A stretch of 64,000 bases of DNA, taken from positions 558,001 through 622,000 of the forward strand of contig JANFNE010000019.1 in NCBI GenBank assembly GCA_024867545.1, written 5' to 3'. The notes beneath the pieces are model-generated. The model had not been told where the DNA came from. It was given only the letters and a program-made list of their open reading frames with translations, and did not search any database. Origin of the DNA: Phytopythium helicoides (lineage: Eukaryota > Oomycota > Peronosporomycetes > Pythiales > Pythiaceae). A program made the translations under genes and the position numbers. Below, in pieces: positions 53,611 to 64,000 of this stretch (within the stretch, counting starts at the first letter, position 1; each line of letters opens with the position of its first letter).

Positions 53611-55818
53611 CTACTGCTCAAGGATGAACGCCGTGGCGTTCTGCACGATGGCCGTGACGAGGTCCACGTGGGTCTGCACCTCATCGGCCGAGTCCTCGAA
53701 CGCGATGGCGTCGGCAATACCAGGGAACGAAGTACCGGCGTAGCCCTCGAAGTATCCAGGGCCGAAAATGACGTGCTTGTACCACGGGCGGTGCGGCAGG
53801 CCTGCATCCGAGAGGAAGTAGCGCTCGAGCTGCACGAGCTTCTCGTTCCAGAAGGCCGCCTGGGCGGTCACCTCGCTCGACTCGCTCGCGTCGTCGGCGA
53901 TCTCAGCAGCAAAAGCCGAGATGTTGGCCTGGAGAGCGTCCGCAGTCACGTTGAACTCCGAGATGGCGGCGTACAGGCCCGTGAAGTCGACGGCCGAGTC
54001 GCTGCCAACAAGAGCGATGACCTGCGTCTCGAGAGTCTCGAGCTGGTCGTGCATGACGGTCGCGTACGTCGAGTAGTCGAGCGGCAGTACCGTGTCGTCG
54101 GCAAGACGAAGCGCCAGCAGAGCCCACCAGCGAGCCAGGGCCTCGTGCGTCGTGTAGTTCGGGTCACCAATCGTCTCCGAGAACATGATGCTGTCCATGG
54201 AGCTGTGGTACGTGCCGTACACGACGTACGCGTTCATGAACAGCAGGTTGGCCGACACGACACCGAGGTGCTGGTAGAAAGCCGTGTAGTCCGAGCCAGA
54301 GCCGAGCAGCGTCACAAGGTTGTCCGGAGCAAGAGCACCCATGCCCTTGATCGTCGCAGCCGACAGCTTGCTCTGCTGGTTGTACCACTGCTCGTACAGC
54401 GTCGACTCGGTCTCCGAGCCCGTGAACAAGTTCGCCGGCACGGCCTTGGCAGCGTCCACAAGCAGCGAGGCAATCGCCGGACTGCCTCCAGCAAACACGA
54501 GCTGGCCCAGGAAGGCATCGACGTTGATGTAAGCAACCACTCCCTCCTTGATCTCGTCCGCGTGGTCCTCCGCCCACTCGGTACTGCCGAGCAGACCGAA
54601 CTCTTCACCGTCCCACGACGCGAACTTGATGGTGCGGCGCGGCTGCCAGCCGTTCTTCACGAGCTCACTGAACACGCGGGCGATCTCGAGCAGCGACGAC
54701 GATCCACTGTTGGGGTCGATGGCACCACAGGTCCAGGCGTCGCGGTGGTTGCCAATCATCACAACCTTGTCAGGCTCCTCACTTCCGGTAATGGTGCCGA
54801 CGACGTTCCAGATGGGACCAACAAAGTTGGCAATGTCCAGGTCCATGTTCATGACGACGGCGTCGTCGCCGCTGTCCACGCCAATCTTGTAGCCGTTGTC
54901 GAGAGTAAGGCCACCGGTCCACGCCGTCGGAGCCGACTCGCCCTTCAGAGCGTTGAGGATGTACTTGGCTTGGCCGTAGCTCAGCGCCATGGTCGGAATG
55001 TGGGGAATGGAGGTGACGTTCTCGTAGTCGAGACGCTCGGCGTCGGTCGTGGCGGCCCAGCCAGGCGTCAGCGGGTCACCAGTCGACACGGACAGGTACT
55101 GCGCCGAGCCACGCTGGAAGGAGTCCTCGGGACGCCAGGCACCGTCGGGGTAGACGGCTCCGACCGTGAATCCGTCCTGCTGCGGGTCCGAGTAGATGAT
55201 GACACCTGCGGCACCGCGGTCCTCGGCGTTCATGACCTTGAGGCCGCGGAAGTTGCTGCCGTAGCGCACGAGCACGATCTTGCCGTCCACACTCACGTTG
55301 AGCGAGTCGAGGTACGCGAAGTCGGACTGGCGGCCGTAGTTGGCGTACACAACAGGAGCCGTGACGTTGCCGGCACCAGCGTACGTGATGAACGAGCCCG
55401 GCCACAGGTTGTCGCTGGTCGTGCACGTGTCATTGGCGATTGAGCCCTCTGTCAGGTTGAGCTCGCGAGCCACAGTGGATGGCGAGACGATGGCGAGGCG
55501 CTGGGAGCCCGGAGCCGACAGCAGCGGGTGGTACTCGTTGATTTCGGCCGACACGCCGAACGACTCGAGCGTCTCCTTGGTGTACACGGCGGTGTCGTAG
55601 TCCTCGGCCGTGCCACAGACGTGCGGCGTGCTGGAAAGAGCGTGGAGGTACTCGCGGATCTTCTCGCGGTCGATGTTGGCGATCACCTGGGCCTCAATGT
55701 CGGTGGCGTTGTCAGCCAGACGGCGAGAGTTCGGGACGGACGCAGGCGAGGACGACGCGAGCGTGACGGCGACGCCGGCGAGAGCCACGGCCGCAATGGA
55801 AGTGGAGAGGCGAACCAT
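53611..55818 (-). CDS. Secreted M28 peptidase (glutamate carboxypeptidase II-like), copy 2
   Basis: Same family and domain order as 27388-29679. 735 residues, one exon. The start at 55818 (MVRLSTSIAAVALAGVAVTLAS) is a cleavable signal peptide, so this copy is secreted rather than anchored. Zinc ligands are conserved: GNHRDAW, AIDPNSG, DGEEFGLLGSTEW, YINVDAFLGQ, YHSSMDS. PA-domain segment GKIVLVRYGSNFRGLKV. Codons are more GC-rich than in copy 1, which explains long antisense open frames across it. High N-glycosylation potential. Confidence 0.93.
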   Translation of the reverse strand: MVRLSTSIAAVALAGVAVTLASSSPASVPNSRRLADNATDIEAQVIANIDREKIREYLHALSSTPHVCGTAEDYDTAVYTKETLESFGVSAEINEYHPLLSAPGSQRLAIVSPSTVARELNLTEGSIANDTCTTSDNLWPGSFITYAGAGNVTAPVVYANYGRQSDFAYLDSLNVSVDGKIVLVRYGSNFRGLKVMNAEDRGAAGVIIYSDPQQDGFTVGAVYPDGAWRPEDSFQRGSAQYLSVSTGDPLTPGWAATTDAERLDYENVTSIPHIPTMALSYGQAKYILNALKGESAPTAWTGGLTLDNGYKIGVDSGDDAVVMNMDLDIANFVGPIWNVVGTITGSEEPDKVVMIGNHRDAWTCGAIDPNSGSSSLLEIARVFSELVKNGWQPRRTIKFASWDGEEFGLLGSTEWAEDHADEIKEGVVAYINVDAFLGQLVFAGGSPAIASLLVDAAKAVPANLFTGSETESTLYEQWYNQQSKLSAATIKGMGALAPDNLVTLLGSGSDYTAFYQHLGVVSANLLFMNAYVVYGTYHSSMDSIMFSETIGDPNYTTHEALARWWALLALRLADDTVLPLDYSTYATVMHDQLETLETQVIALVGSDSAVDFTGLYAAISEFNVTADALQANISAFAAEIADDASESSEVTAQAAFWNEKLVQLERYFLSDAGLPHRPWYKHVIFGPGYFEGYAGTSFPGIADAIAFEDSADEVQTHVDLVTAIVQNATAFILEQ

Positions 55819-57994
55819 GGCGAGGTGGCTGCTGGCTGCTCTGGTCGCTTGTGCAGGGCTCGGCGAGTTGGAGAGTAAGCGAGTTCACGCGAACGAAGTG
55901 GCTGGGCGGGTGGAGGGCTGCATAGGGGGTTCCAGAGGGTCGCGGCGAGCTGTGGTGAGTCCTCAATGGCGCCGAGATGGGCGTTGCAAGGAGGGAGGAG
56001 GGAGTGGTGGCGTCAACGAGCGAGCCGGACATGTCTCCCGTGAAAGTTGCTGCCTGTCAGTCAGCCAATCTCGGCTCGTCTGGCGAAACCAAGGCCTCGG
56101 AGACCGCGCCGGACTTGACGCGACCGCTTCAAGTACTGTTGGCTGCTGAAGTCCGGGTGGGTGCGACCGCCATCATCCTCGGATGAGTCTTCACTGCAAT
56201 CCGCAGATGATCGGGAAGTGGACTAAAGATCGCGAGGTTGTGCGTGGGGAGGAGGCAATTGGTGCAAGAGCACATGCGACGCGGTCCTGTGCATCGACGG
56301 GCTGGAAGATGTGTCTCCTCGCGGCGATCAGGACCTTTACTGACGCATTTGGGCTCATGACGCTCGGATGGATGCGTTCTGGTGCAGGGAAGTGCTCGGA
56401 ATGAACGGTGTCGATGGAGCTGTTGTTCCCGCCAAGTGAATCTCTCCCCAGACTCGTGCCTGTGCGAATGTGTCTCTGCTCCCTCTTCGTTTCATAGCTC
56501 CGCGATGTTCTCCTCCTTCGCCCACGCAGACAGACCACTCGTCGACTCCATATTGTCGTGAGCGTGGCCAAGTTGGCGTGAGTCCCCCACGAGAGCGTCA
56601 AGAAGATTCGGGAGGATGTGAGCTGAAGTCGTCGAGTTCTCAAATGAGCTAGAGTCAGCCACTAGCTGATACCAGTAGGCAACAACAAATGCAACCGCGC
56701 ATGGTGGATGATGTTTCTCCCCAGTGAGCGCCCGTCACCAAATGATAGCACCGCGTTGTTGACGTTCATGCCGACCCATGTCAACCCCAACTCCGCGAAA
56801 GAGAGTGTTTAGGGCATGTTTGAGCGAGTGCTCGTGTCCATAATCGCATGCCAGTGGCCTCGCTTGCAGTCATGATCGTACTGTGGCCGTGGTCACATCT
56901 CCGTCATGGAGTCCATGAGCAAGGCCCGGCCGTGGCCATGGCTGTAGAGTGCGTAGTCGTGACAGCCTTGAGTGGCCCCGCCTCTCAGATTAACCTGGCG
57001 TGCACGAACATTCCGCTACTCGGCGTGGAGCATGCCCGACCAACGCGTCAAAGCCGACAGAAACAAAGCTCTTCCAGTGCCGCTAAACACGCTTACAGTA
57101 ACGCCAGAAGCGACTGGAGTCGGACCCGACGAGATCGAGAGCCAAACGGAGGACGAGCTACTTCAGAGACACCCAGCTCAACAGCGCACTGCGCCCGTCA
57201 CAGCGCTTGAGCCCACACTCACCGTACATGTATTGCTTCTCGTCGCCTTGCTCGCCCCGCTCAGGATGCTCACGCTACTGATCCCGCCTCCTGACATCGC
57301 ACCACTCGGCATTGAGATGGACACGTCGTTGCCGCCGAGGAACCGCTAGCCGCCTACAGACGTCTTCGACCACCCGCTTCCGACATACATGCATGAGCTA
57401 AACACGCCACAGCGGTCCCACATCACAGTCACTCCTGCTGCCATGCGTTGGAGAGAGGAGCTCTCGTGGGCACGTTCGCTGGAGATGCATGGGCACACAG
57501 ACACACCGACGCAATTAAGGCACCCCACACACACAAGCTGTGAGGGAACAGAGCGATGATGATGTGACGGAATGGACACTCTAGTGGCCTGGGCGAAGAG
57601 GTTTCGACTAGCGATCGCAACCTGATCACTCTTTGGGAAGGAGAATGGCAGCAAGTTGCTCACCGAACGAAACATGGGTGATCCTACAGTAGCGAGAACC
57701 TGGATGTCTAGTGACACGAGCAGTTTGAGCAAGCGCAGCAGTGACGCATTCTGTTGCAGCGAAGCTCAACACGAACGGTATCAAGGTGAAAAAGCTTGAA
57801 AAAGTTCTTCATAAAGGCGTGAAACGAGGAAAATGAGGAGAGAAGCAAGAACGCTATCATAAAAAATATCGTTCTTTTCAGCCCTCTAGAAAACCAAACA
57901 CACATGCGGGGGAAAAGAACAAAACTGTACGTTGCCCAGGTCAACACGCAACCACAACGTAAGACTCGAGTCCACCGACGCCGTCAGGCCGCGC
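55819..57994. other. Gap of 2.2 kb without a recognised gene
   Basis: No protein or RNA gene recognised. The longest plausible frames (56972-57349 plus; 57346-57732 minus) show no family resemblance and ordinary background composition. The part near 55860-56160 is presumably the promoter of M28 peptidase copy 2. Confidence 0.5.
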
Positions 57995-59544
57995 TTACAG
58001 CACGTTGATGTTCTCGACGGGCGTGACGGCCGACGGGAACGAGTCGTCGCGCTTGTCATCCAGGTCCTCCATCTCCTGAGCGCGCTTGCGCGTCTGGTAG
58101 ATAAAGCCAAACGCGACCATGGCAGCGCACGCGCCGCCAGCGACGGCAAGGCCGACGTACGAGGTGCCGCTGTCGTCCTCGCTCTGCGTGTTGGCCTTCT
58201 GCGTGCCGTCCGCGCCAGAGGTCGTCTGCGAGTCAGTCGTGCTGTCCGAGGTGCCCGCGGTGCCGGTCGAGGTCGTCGACTCCGTCGAGACCGTGCCGTT
58301 GTCACCAGTGTCAGCCTCATCCGCGACCTCGTCGTCGCTCGAGCCAACCTCCTTGCCGTTCGCCGTCGAGGAGCTGCCGACGCTGCCAACAGTGCCGTCG
58401 CTTCCAGAGCCGCCGACGCTGCCAGAGCTACCAACGCTGCCAGAGCTAGAGCTGCTCACACTGCCGCGCAGCGACGAGCTGCCGTCCGTCGAGTCCGCAT
58501 CCAAACTAGTCGAGGCCGACGAGTCTGTCGAGGAAAGGTCCGGGGTCTCCGTGGTGGGCTCCGGGGTGGCAGTCGTGGGCTCGGGAGTCGAAGGTAGCAG
58601 GAGCGGTCGTCGCGGGAGCAGTCGTAGCCGGCGCGGTCGTAGCAGGCGCGCTGGTAGCGGGCGAGGTCGTGGCCGGCGAGGTCGTCGACGGGGCGCTCGT
58701 GGGCGAGCTCGACATGGTGAACTTGTTCTGCGAGTCGTAAGTCAACAGGCCGAAGGTCTGCTCGTAGGTCTCGGACTTGTAGGGCGTGTCGAACATCTGG
58801 AAGAAGAAGGACTGCGACTGCGAGGACATCCAGGACTGGTAGTCGCTGTAGAAGGTCTGCAGGCCGAGACGCTGCCGGTGTTGCTGGCGTAGGATCCCTG
58901 CGTGGGCCATCCGGTCTCGGTGAGCAGCAGCTTGCTGCCAAAGTTGGAGTACATGGTGTTCCACTGGGTCTTGACGAGCGCCATGGCGTTCTCGGCCGAG
59001 GTTCCGCTGGTGAAGAAGGGGTGCACGTTGACGCCGAGCACGTCGCAGGCCGAGACGAGGTCGGACCAGCCGGAGATGCTCGAGTAGCCGATGACCTCGG
59101 TGTTGCGCTGCACGGTGCCGACCTTGACGCCGCTGCCGACCTGCGACTTGATGTACTGGATGGCGGAGATCATGGCGCTGGGCACGCTGGAGGCGCCCGC
59201 GAGGTTCTCGTTACCGACGAAGATGTGGCTGACGCCGCCGGCATTCGCGGCCGCAATCGGCGTACTGCGCGTGCGTGGACCAGTCGTCCGGGTAGGGCAC
59301 GCCTAGCGCGGCCGTGAGCCCCGCGGCCGTGATGGTGTTGCCGACGTTGATGGAGCCGTAGTAGGACACGTACGTGCGCACCGTGTCGAAGCCGTAGCCC
59401 TTGATAGTCGACATGTCGGACGAGATGGAGCTCGGACGTGGCCGTCGAGCCGTGCGTGGGGTCGTAGCACACGCCGTTGGCGTCGGCCATGCGTGCAGCC
59501 AGCGCCGCCATGGCGGCCGCCAGCATGTACGCAATCGACTTCAT
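57995..59544 (-). CDS. GH17 beta-1,3-glucanase with Ser/Thr-rich stalk and C-terminal membrane helix
   Basis: Paralogue of 7534-8436. A signal peptide (IAYMLAAAMAALAARMADA) is followed by NGVCYDPTHG. Catalytic motifs IFVGNEN and LTETGWPT are present, then FGLLTYDSQNKF. Beyond the catalytic domain come Ala-Thr-Pro repeats, a Ser/Gly-rich stalk and a helix (YVGLAVAGGACAAMVAFGFIY) with a short cytosolic tail, so this form is cell-surface bound. The frame breaks four times: an extra T at 59436, an extra G at 59261, one base missing near 58863, and an extra T at 58586. Alignment with the intact copy places each break exactly. Whether it is a live gene or a decaying one cannot be told from sequence alone. 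Confidence 0.75.
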
Positions 59545-61618
59545 GTTTGTATGTGGCCTGCGCTGCGGTCGCGAAGGAAGAGGTCGAGGTCGAGGTCGAG
59601 GCGCCTGTCTCGCTTATCGGCAAGTGAGTTGGTTTCCCCTCTGCGGTCGAAGGGAGAAATAAGAGACTGGCTGCCCGAGAGAGGGGAAAACCGAGCGCAG
59701 AAGCGTTACGCCCCGCGCCGCGCACGGTTTCCGCGAAGGGGTAGGGGACGCGGTATACAGTTTTCAAGAGATAGCGAGCCGGTGAGCGGGCAGGGAAAGC
59801 CAGCTGCTGGTGGAAGGACGGACTGCGGCTCGCGAGCGGACGACCCACGCACAGGACTTTGATGCGGATCGGCGCCAGAGACGGGGCACGCGTGGGTGAA
59901 TCACTCGAACGGACGCCTGGATGGAACCGCCAGCACGGCGATCTTCCTGCGGACGGGAACTAATAGCCATGGGGGTGTACTGTAGATTGTGGATCCTGTT
60001 GCTGCGGGTACTATCCGCTGACAGGCGACGGCGCAGCTCGCGGCTTTCGGGGAGAAAATGAGAGCGCTCTATGTGGGGCGAGCGTGTCGCGCGGCGCATG
60101 GAGAGAAGCGGTTGTGACGAGATCCTGTATGTACTGCACATTTCAGGCTGTAATGTGCGTATCATAGAGTGCCGCACCGTCTGGCTCTCTTTCGAGCCCG
60201 CAGAGCTTGTCGTAGAGGCCGACTGATCTCCAGCCACAAGTGCCTTCTCGCCAGCTGGCACTGATGGCAACTGTGGTTAATTCAGTTGTCTTTACATTGT
60301 TTACATACAGAATATATCGTAGAGCTACGCTAAAAGCACTGAGGTACGTTGGATTTACGGCCACGCGATCGACAGAGACCGCCCGCCAGCAGACGAATCG
60401 CGGCGGGTCATGCATGCATCGACACCTCGCCAATGCGCATGGAACCATGCGCAGGATGTGCATTCACTGGTCCAGGGCGGCGGTGGTGGTTGATGCGTGC
60501 CAGGCGATCATGACAGCGTAGTCAACGTAGTCAACGAGTGGAGACCGGATGTATGGAACGCGCTCCAGGCAGCTGAATTCAGTCGTCGACGATGAGTAGA
60601 GTCGACTCCTCCGACTTGATCCTCAACGTCTCCGCTCTCGGCGGCGGCGTGGAGGTGCCACTGTGAGCTCTTGAACCATCAAGGATGGAATTTGGCACGG
60701 CTCCGACCCCTCGATAAGGAGAGAGATCCTGAACCGATGCAGATAGGTAATGCATCGCGTGGGTGAGCTGATCAAGCATTCGGCAGCCGAGCGAGCGCCC
60801 CACTCATCTCATCCGGAGCTGCGCGTGGTTTTCGAGAAGATCGGCTGGCTGATCCTGCCTCGGTCGAGTCAGTCGTGGGCTTGTTCACGGCGAGTGACAA
60901 GCCGAGCTCAACTACGAACATTCGACGCGTGGGTAAATTTTGACGCCATCAGGGCCATTCGTGGTCGACCGAATACTAGATCACGGATCCATCGGGTGCT
61001 CATTGTGCGTGGCATGGATAGCCTGTAGTCAATAGGTGGTCGTTCCAGACGATCCAGGCTATCGACTCCACGTGGCGCCAAAATTCCTCCAGCGCTTCCA
61101 CTCGTTTTTCGCTGTGCGCTTTTCGCGATCCGATAAATGTTTCATCCGCGACGATTTGGTCGCCGAGTTGCGAACATCCAAAAAGATCGAGGACAGGCGA
61201 ACACAACAGTCCGGATGGAGCTGAGAAACTGCTGACATGGCGCCATCAGCTCGGGCGTGCACGGTCTGCGAGCTCCCATGGGATCCGAACGCGTGCGTCA
61301 CGCATGTGCCACACCACACCAACACAAGCTACATGTTGAACTTGAACGGACAGCCATTCGTGTCCGGCGTGATATCCGTGATGCTACTAGGTATGTCGCA
61401 TCAAGTTGGCTACATGGGCGCTTCGACGTAATTGACTTGTTAGTCAGCCGACTTGACCAGCGTTCTAGGTGTTTCTCTCGAAGGGGCTCCACGCCAAGAT
61501 CCACCTGCGTGGCACTGGGTACAAACCGCCGCGCAGCTGCATGGAGAAGTTCTCTGGCCATTTTCGCTTCTCCGTCCAGCAGAGCAGAGCAACACAAAGC
61601 ACAGCACAGCTACACGAC
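59545..61618. other. Gap of 2.1 kb without a recognised gene
   Basis: No gene recognised. The GH17-proximal end has a short GAGGTC repeat (about 59577-59603). Frames are short and unlike known proteins. Confidence 0.5.
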
Positions 61619-62773
61619 ATGTCGGAACGCGGAAGGTCGTCGAGGTCGTCGAGGTCGTCGAGATCGTCGAGGTCGTCGTCGTCGAGCACGGCCGACGACG
61701 CTGCCGTCAGCTGGGAGTTGACGCTCGACCAGCAGAGCTACGTCGCGGGTAATGTCATTCGCGGGACCGCGAGATTGACCACCGCAGAAGCCATTGTCCT
61801 CAACGGTTCGTGTGTGATATCATATGGCTTTGACACCTCCCTGACATCGAATAACGCTTGGCTGCTCAACAGCGGTGAGTATAACGATCCACGGCTCGGA
61901 GGTCGTAACTTGGGTCGAGGGAGCCAAAGACTTGGATAGCGGCGTCACCGAGGCATCCTATAGCCGACGCAGCGAAGCGCTGCGCGACGAAGTGGGGTTG
62001 CTCACCGTGGAGCACCCGTTTGAGGCCTGGAACGCACGAGCTCCCGTTTGAGTACTCGCTGCCAATTGGCATTCCAGGCGGCTACCAGTTCAAGTGCGCT
62101 CGGGTGAGCGACTTCACCAACGTCTCCGCCTGAGCTGGAGTACTCGATGGAGCTCAATGTCTCAGAAATCAGCGACGAAGAAACTCGCACGGAGACCTGT
62201 AGCCAGCTTTTCGGTTCAAGTGCTACGTCCACAAACGTGGCGGCCGCGCAACGTGCGGGCGCTGGCTGGGGAGACGATCCGCATTGGCAACCAAGCGTCA
62301 TTACAGCACTCGGTCTCGACGGAGATTGTGAACGCCACATCCACCGTCGAAGGGCACTTCCTTTCGGCCATCATCGACAGCGTCACACACTTCCCGGGCG
62401 ACACCATCAAAGTGCTGTGCCGCGTCGAGCGAGACCCTTCCGACTCTAGCGACCTGGAGGAGATCGTCCTCGCTCTCCATGAAGATTTGACGCTCACCGT
62501 TGCGTCCGACCGGAGCGCGGTCGACGTCGAAAGTCGTCGTCGAGCAGCGCTACCCGCTGCCTCCTCCTGGGTCGCCGCTAGAGCAGGTGTTCGCGCTGGA
62601 GGTCCCGAGCGAGCTCGCTCCGTCGCTCAACTCGTGCTTCGTGCAGTGGCAATACCGCCTGGAGGTAGGTCGGGACTCTGCACGGCCAGAAGCAACGCCT
62701 GCCAGTCGACTTTCCCGGTCGCAATGCTCCTGTAGACGAGCGAAAGCACAAGTTGCCTTTGTGTACCCATTAA
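61619..62773 (+). CDS. Arrestin-fold protein 3, five frame breaks
   Basis: Exon 1 61619-61805, exon 2 from 61873. It begins with an Arg-Ser run, then the arrestin start (SWELTLDQQSYVAGNVIRG). After the intron come VSITIHGSEVVTWVEG, then LPFEYSLPIGIPGGYQFKC, ELEYSMELNVSEI, PVASFSVQVLRPQ, IDSVTHFPGDTIKVLCRVE, VVVEQRYPLPPPGSPL, VQWQYRLEV and RLPVDFP, in the order expected for the fold. These segments lie in successive frames: each step needs one base skipped, near 62010-62035 and at 62131, 62195, 62532 and 62677. All five steps go the same way. Either the gene is decaying by insertions, or the consensus carries insertion errors, or translation shifts +1. Confidence 0.65.
61636..61690 (+). repeat. 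9-bp tandem repeat (AGGTCGTCG) encoding Arg-Ser-Ser
   Basis: At least five consecutive copies in the 5' coding end of arrestin 3 give RSSRSSRSSRSSRSS, then Ser. Likely slippage-prone and length-variable. Confidence 0.85.
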
Positions 62774-62908
62774 CAAAAAGTTTCAAGTATATCAGGGTAA
62801 ATATCAGATTAGAGATAATATGGGTGCATTGTTGATGGGCATGGGTGGGCGTTCCGACATGCGCATTCCTCGATTCTCCCGCCGCTTCTGCAGCTCCAGC
62901 GCGTTGTC

Positions 62909-64000
62909 ATGGCGGCCGTGGGTGACGTGAAGCTCGAGGGCAAGGCCTCGCTCCAGGTGTCGCTGGCTCGCGGGAGTTTTGAGCCGGGGGAGCTCGTCCA
63001 GGGCTCCGTGTCGCTGCGCGTTGCTGAGACCGTGGTGTGCAGCGGTAAAAAAGTTGGCGCTCGCGAGTTTCAAATGGTGGAAAGTGAAGAGCTGAAGTGG
63101 ATTTGTGGCTGAGCAGAGGTTGTGGTGACCGTCGTGGGCAAGGAGAGCGCTGAGTGGACGGAGTTCGTGGGCGGATCGACTGTTCCCGGCAGCGAGAAGC
63201 ACAAGTTCCTTGAAATTGAGGTGGGAGGCAAAAACGAGAAAAGAAGACAGAGGTGGCAGCCGGATGCTCACGAGAACGCTTGCAGATTATTGTGGCTGAC
63301 CAGGAACAGAGCTATGCGCCGGGGGAGTACACGTTCCCCCTCCAGTTCCAGCTGCCAGCGGATGCCCCGAGCAGCTTTGAGATCCACGGACGCTCCGCCA
63401 CGCCACTCGAGACCATCGTCGCGTCTTCCACATACACAGTCAAGGCAGCGACGAGCATCTCTGGCCGGTTCCTCGAGGATGTGGAGGCCAAGGAGAGCTT
63501 TTACGTGTACGCTCCGCACAACGGGCAAGAGGTGCACGGGCTCGAGAGCTCTATCACGGGCAAGGTCGGCACGCTCGCGGTGTTCTCGAAGGGTTTGTGC
63601 CACATTGAAGGATCGCTCGAGAAGGACGTGTTTGCTGCGGGTGAGACGCTGACGGTCCAGACGAGCATCACGAACCAGTCCCCCAAGGACATGCATGCGA
63701 TCTCACTGCGCCTCTACGAGGAAATCACGGTGGCACTGCCAAATCGCAAGACGCGCACGGGGTCGATTGTTATTTCCCGGCAGGACTATCTCGGTGTCAA
63801 GGCTGGACAGCTCGTGAAGCAGCCGCTGCAGCTCCCGCTAGTCATTTCTGCAACCCAAGAACCTATCAACGCGACGGTCACGACTGGCACTTATGTCAAC
63901 TGGCGCTACCGACTCGTGATCAAGTGCAAATACTCGCTCAGCCATAGTGTGCGTCTCGAGTTCCCGATCACCGTCGTTAGCGCTCCTACTGCTTTCGACC
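62909..64000 (+). CDS. Arrestin-fold protein 4, cut by the window edge
   Basis: Exons 62909-63044, 63117-63220 and 63286 to beyond the window. The start MAAVGDVKLEGKASLQV is followed by ARGSFEPGELVQGSVSL. After the first intron VVVTVVGKESAEWTEFV, and after the second IIVADQEQSYAPGEYTFPLQ. The C-terminal sandwich has LCHIEGSLEKDVFAAGETL and NWRYRLVIKCKYSL, then LEFPITVV near the edge. The frame is clean throughout, unlike its immediate neighbour arrestin 3, although the two are only 135 bp apart on the same strand. The C-terminus is missing. Confidence 0.85.

Noticed and set aside
53554..55443. Plus-strand open frame of 629 codons
   Set aside because: Fully antisense to M28 peptidase copy 2. 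The Arg/Val/His-rich composition is typical of the reverse of GC-rich codons, and no family is recognised.
56848..57349. Plus-strand frames upstream of M28 peptidase copy 2
   Set aside because: No start context, signal peptide or family similarity; composition is like the surrounding non-coding DNA.
1..64000. tRNA, rRNA, CRISPR or transposase genes
   Set aside because: I looked for tRNA-like arms, conserved rRNA strings, regularly spaced repeats and transposase or reverse-transcriptase motifs and saw none I could support.

Overview
The window looks like a compact, gene-dense nuclear segment from an oomycete (Peronosporales/Pythiales type). This is inferred from gene content and gene structure; I cannot name the species. 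Protein-coding genes carry short introns (mostly about 50-100 nt, GT..AG, often a GTRNGT-like donor and CAG/TAG acceptor). Convergent genes end within 58-220 bp of each other. The content mixes conserved eukaryotic genes (TRM112, nucleostemin-like GTPase, CDK10, RPAP2/RTR1, enoyl-CoA hydratase, poly(A) polymerase, WDR89, CaMK, TPI, HPS5, MAD1) with expanded families of secreted and membrane proteins: GH17 glucanases, large Cys-rich secreted proteins, arrestin-fold proteins and M28 peptidases.

Layout. 1-7.4 kb: a minus-strand tandem pair of large secreted Cys-module proteins, one with about twenty Ser/Gly/Asp-rich repeats and one broken. 7.5-8.4 kb: GH17 glucanase. 9.7-12.3 kb: divergent pair TRM112 / nucleostemin-like GTPase. 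12.4-13.8 kb: fused double GST. 14.7-16.4 kb: receptor-like TKL kinase. 16.6-18.1 kb: CDK10. 18.2-21.5 kb: divergent pair RPAP2 / enoyl-CoA hydratase. 21.7-25.5 kb: divergent pair poly(A) polymerase / WDR89. 26-27.3 kb: CaM kinase. 27.4-35 kb: M28 peptidase, arrestin, TPI and a polytopic membrane protein. 35.4-36.2 kb: unknown protein. 36.4-43.3 kb: divergent pair HPS5 / catalytically dead UBC12-like E2. 43.5-46.6 kb: membrane alpha/beta hydrolase. 46.9-48.6 kb: MAD1. 48.6-49.6 kb: DUF4477-like protein. 49.7-55.8 kb: second copy of the membrane protein / arrestin / M28 peptidase set. 58-59.5 kb: second GH17 with a Ser/Thr-rich, membrane-anchored tail. 61.6-64 kb: two more arrestins, the last running off the edge.

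Three themes stand out. (1) Four head-to-head gene pairs share CCAAT-rich bidirectional promoters, three of them with the identical 12-mer TTTTCAGCCAAT. (2) Three gene families are present twice, about 20 kb apart, pointing to an old block duplication. (3) At least twenty reading-frame breaks interrupt otherwise well conserved genes, and nearly all are single extra bases (+1). The likeliest cause is insertion-biased consensus error or local gene decay; programmed +1 frameshifting is the more interesting alternative and is testable.

Exon boundaries below were read by eye from splice signals and family conservation. No alignment or database search was run.
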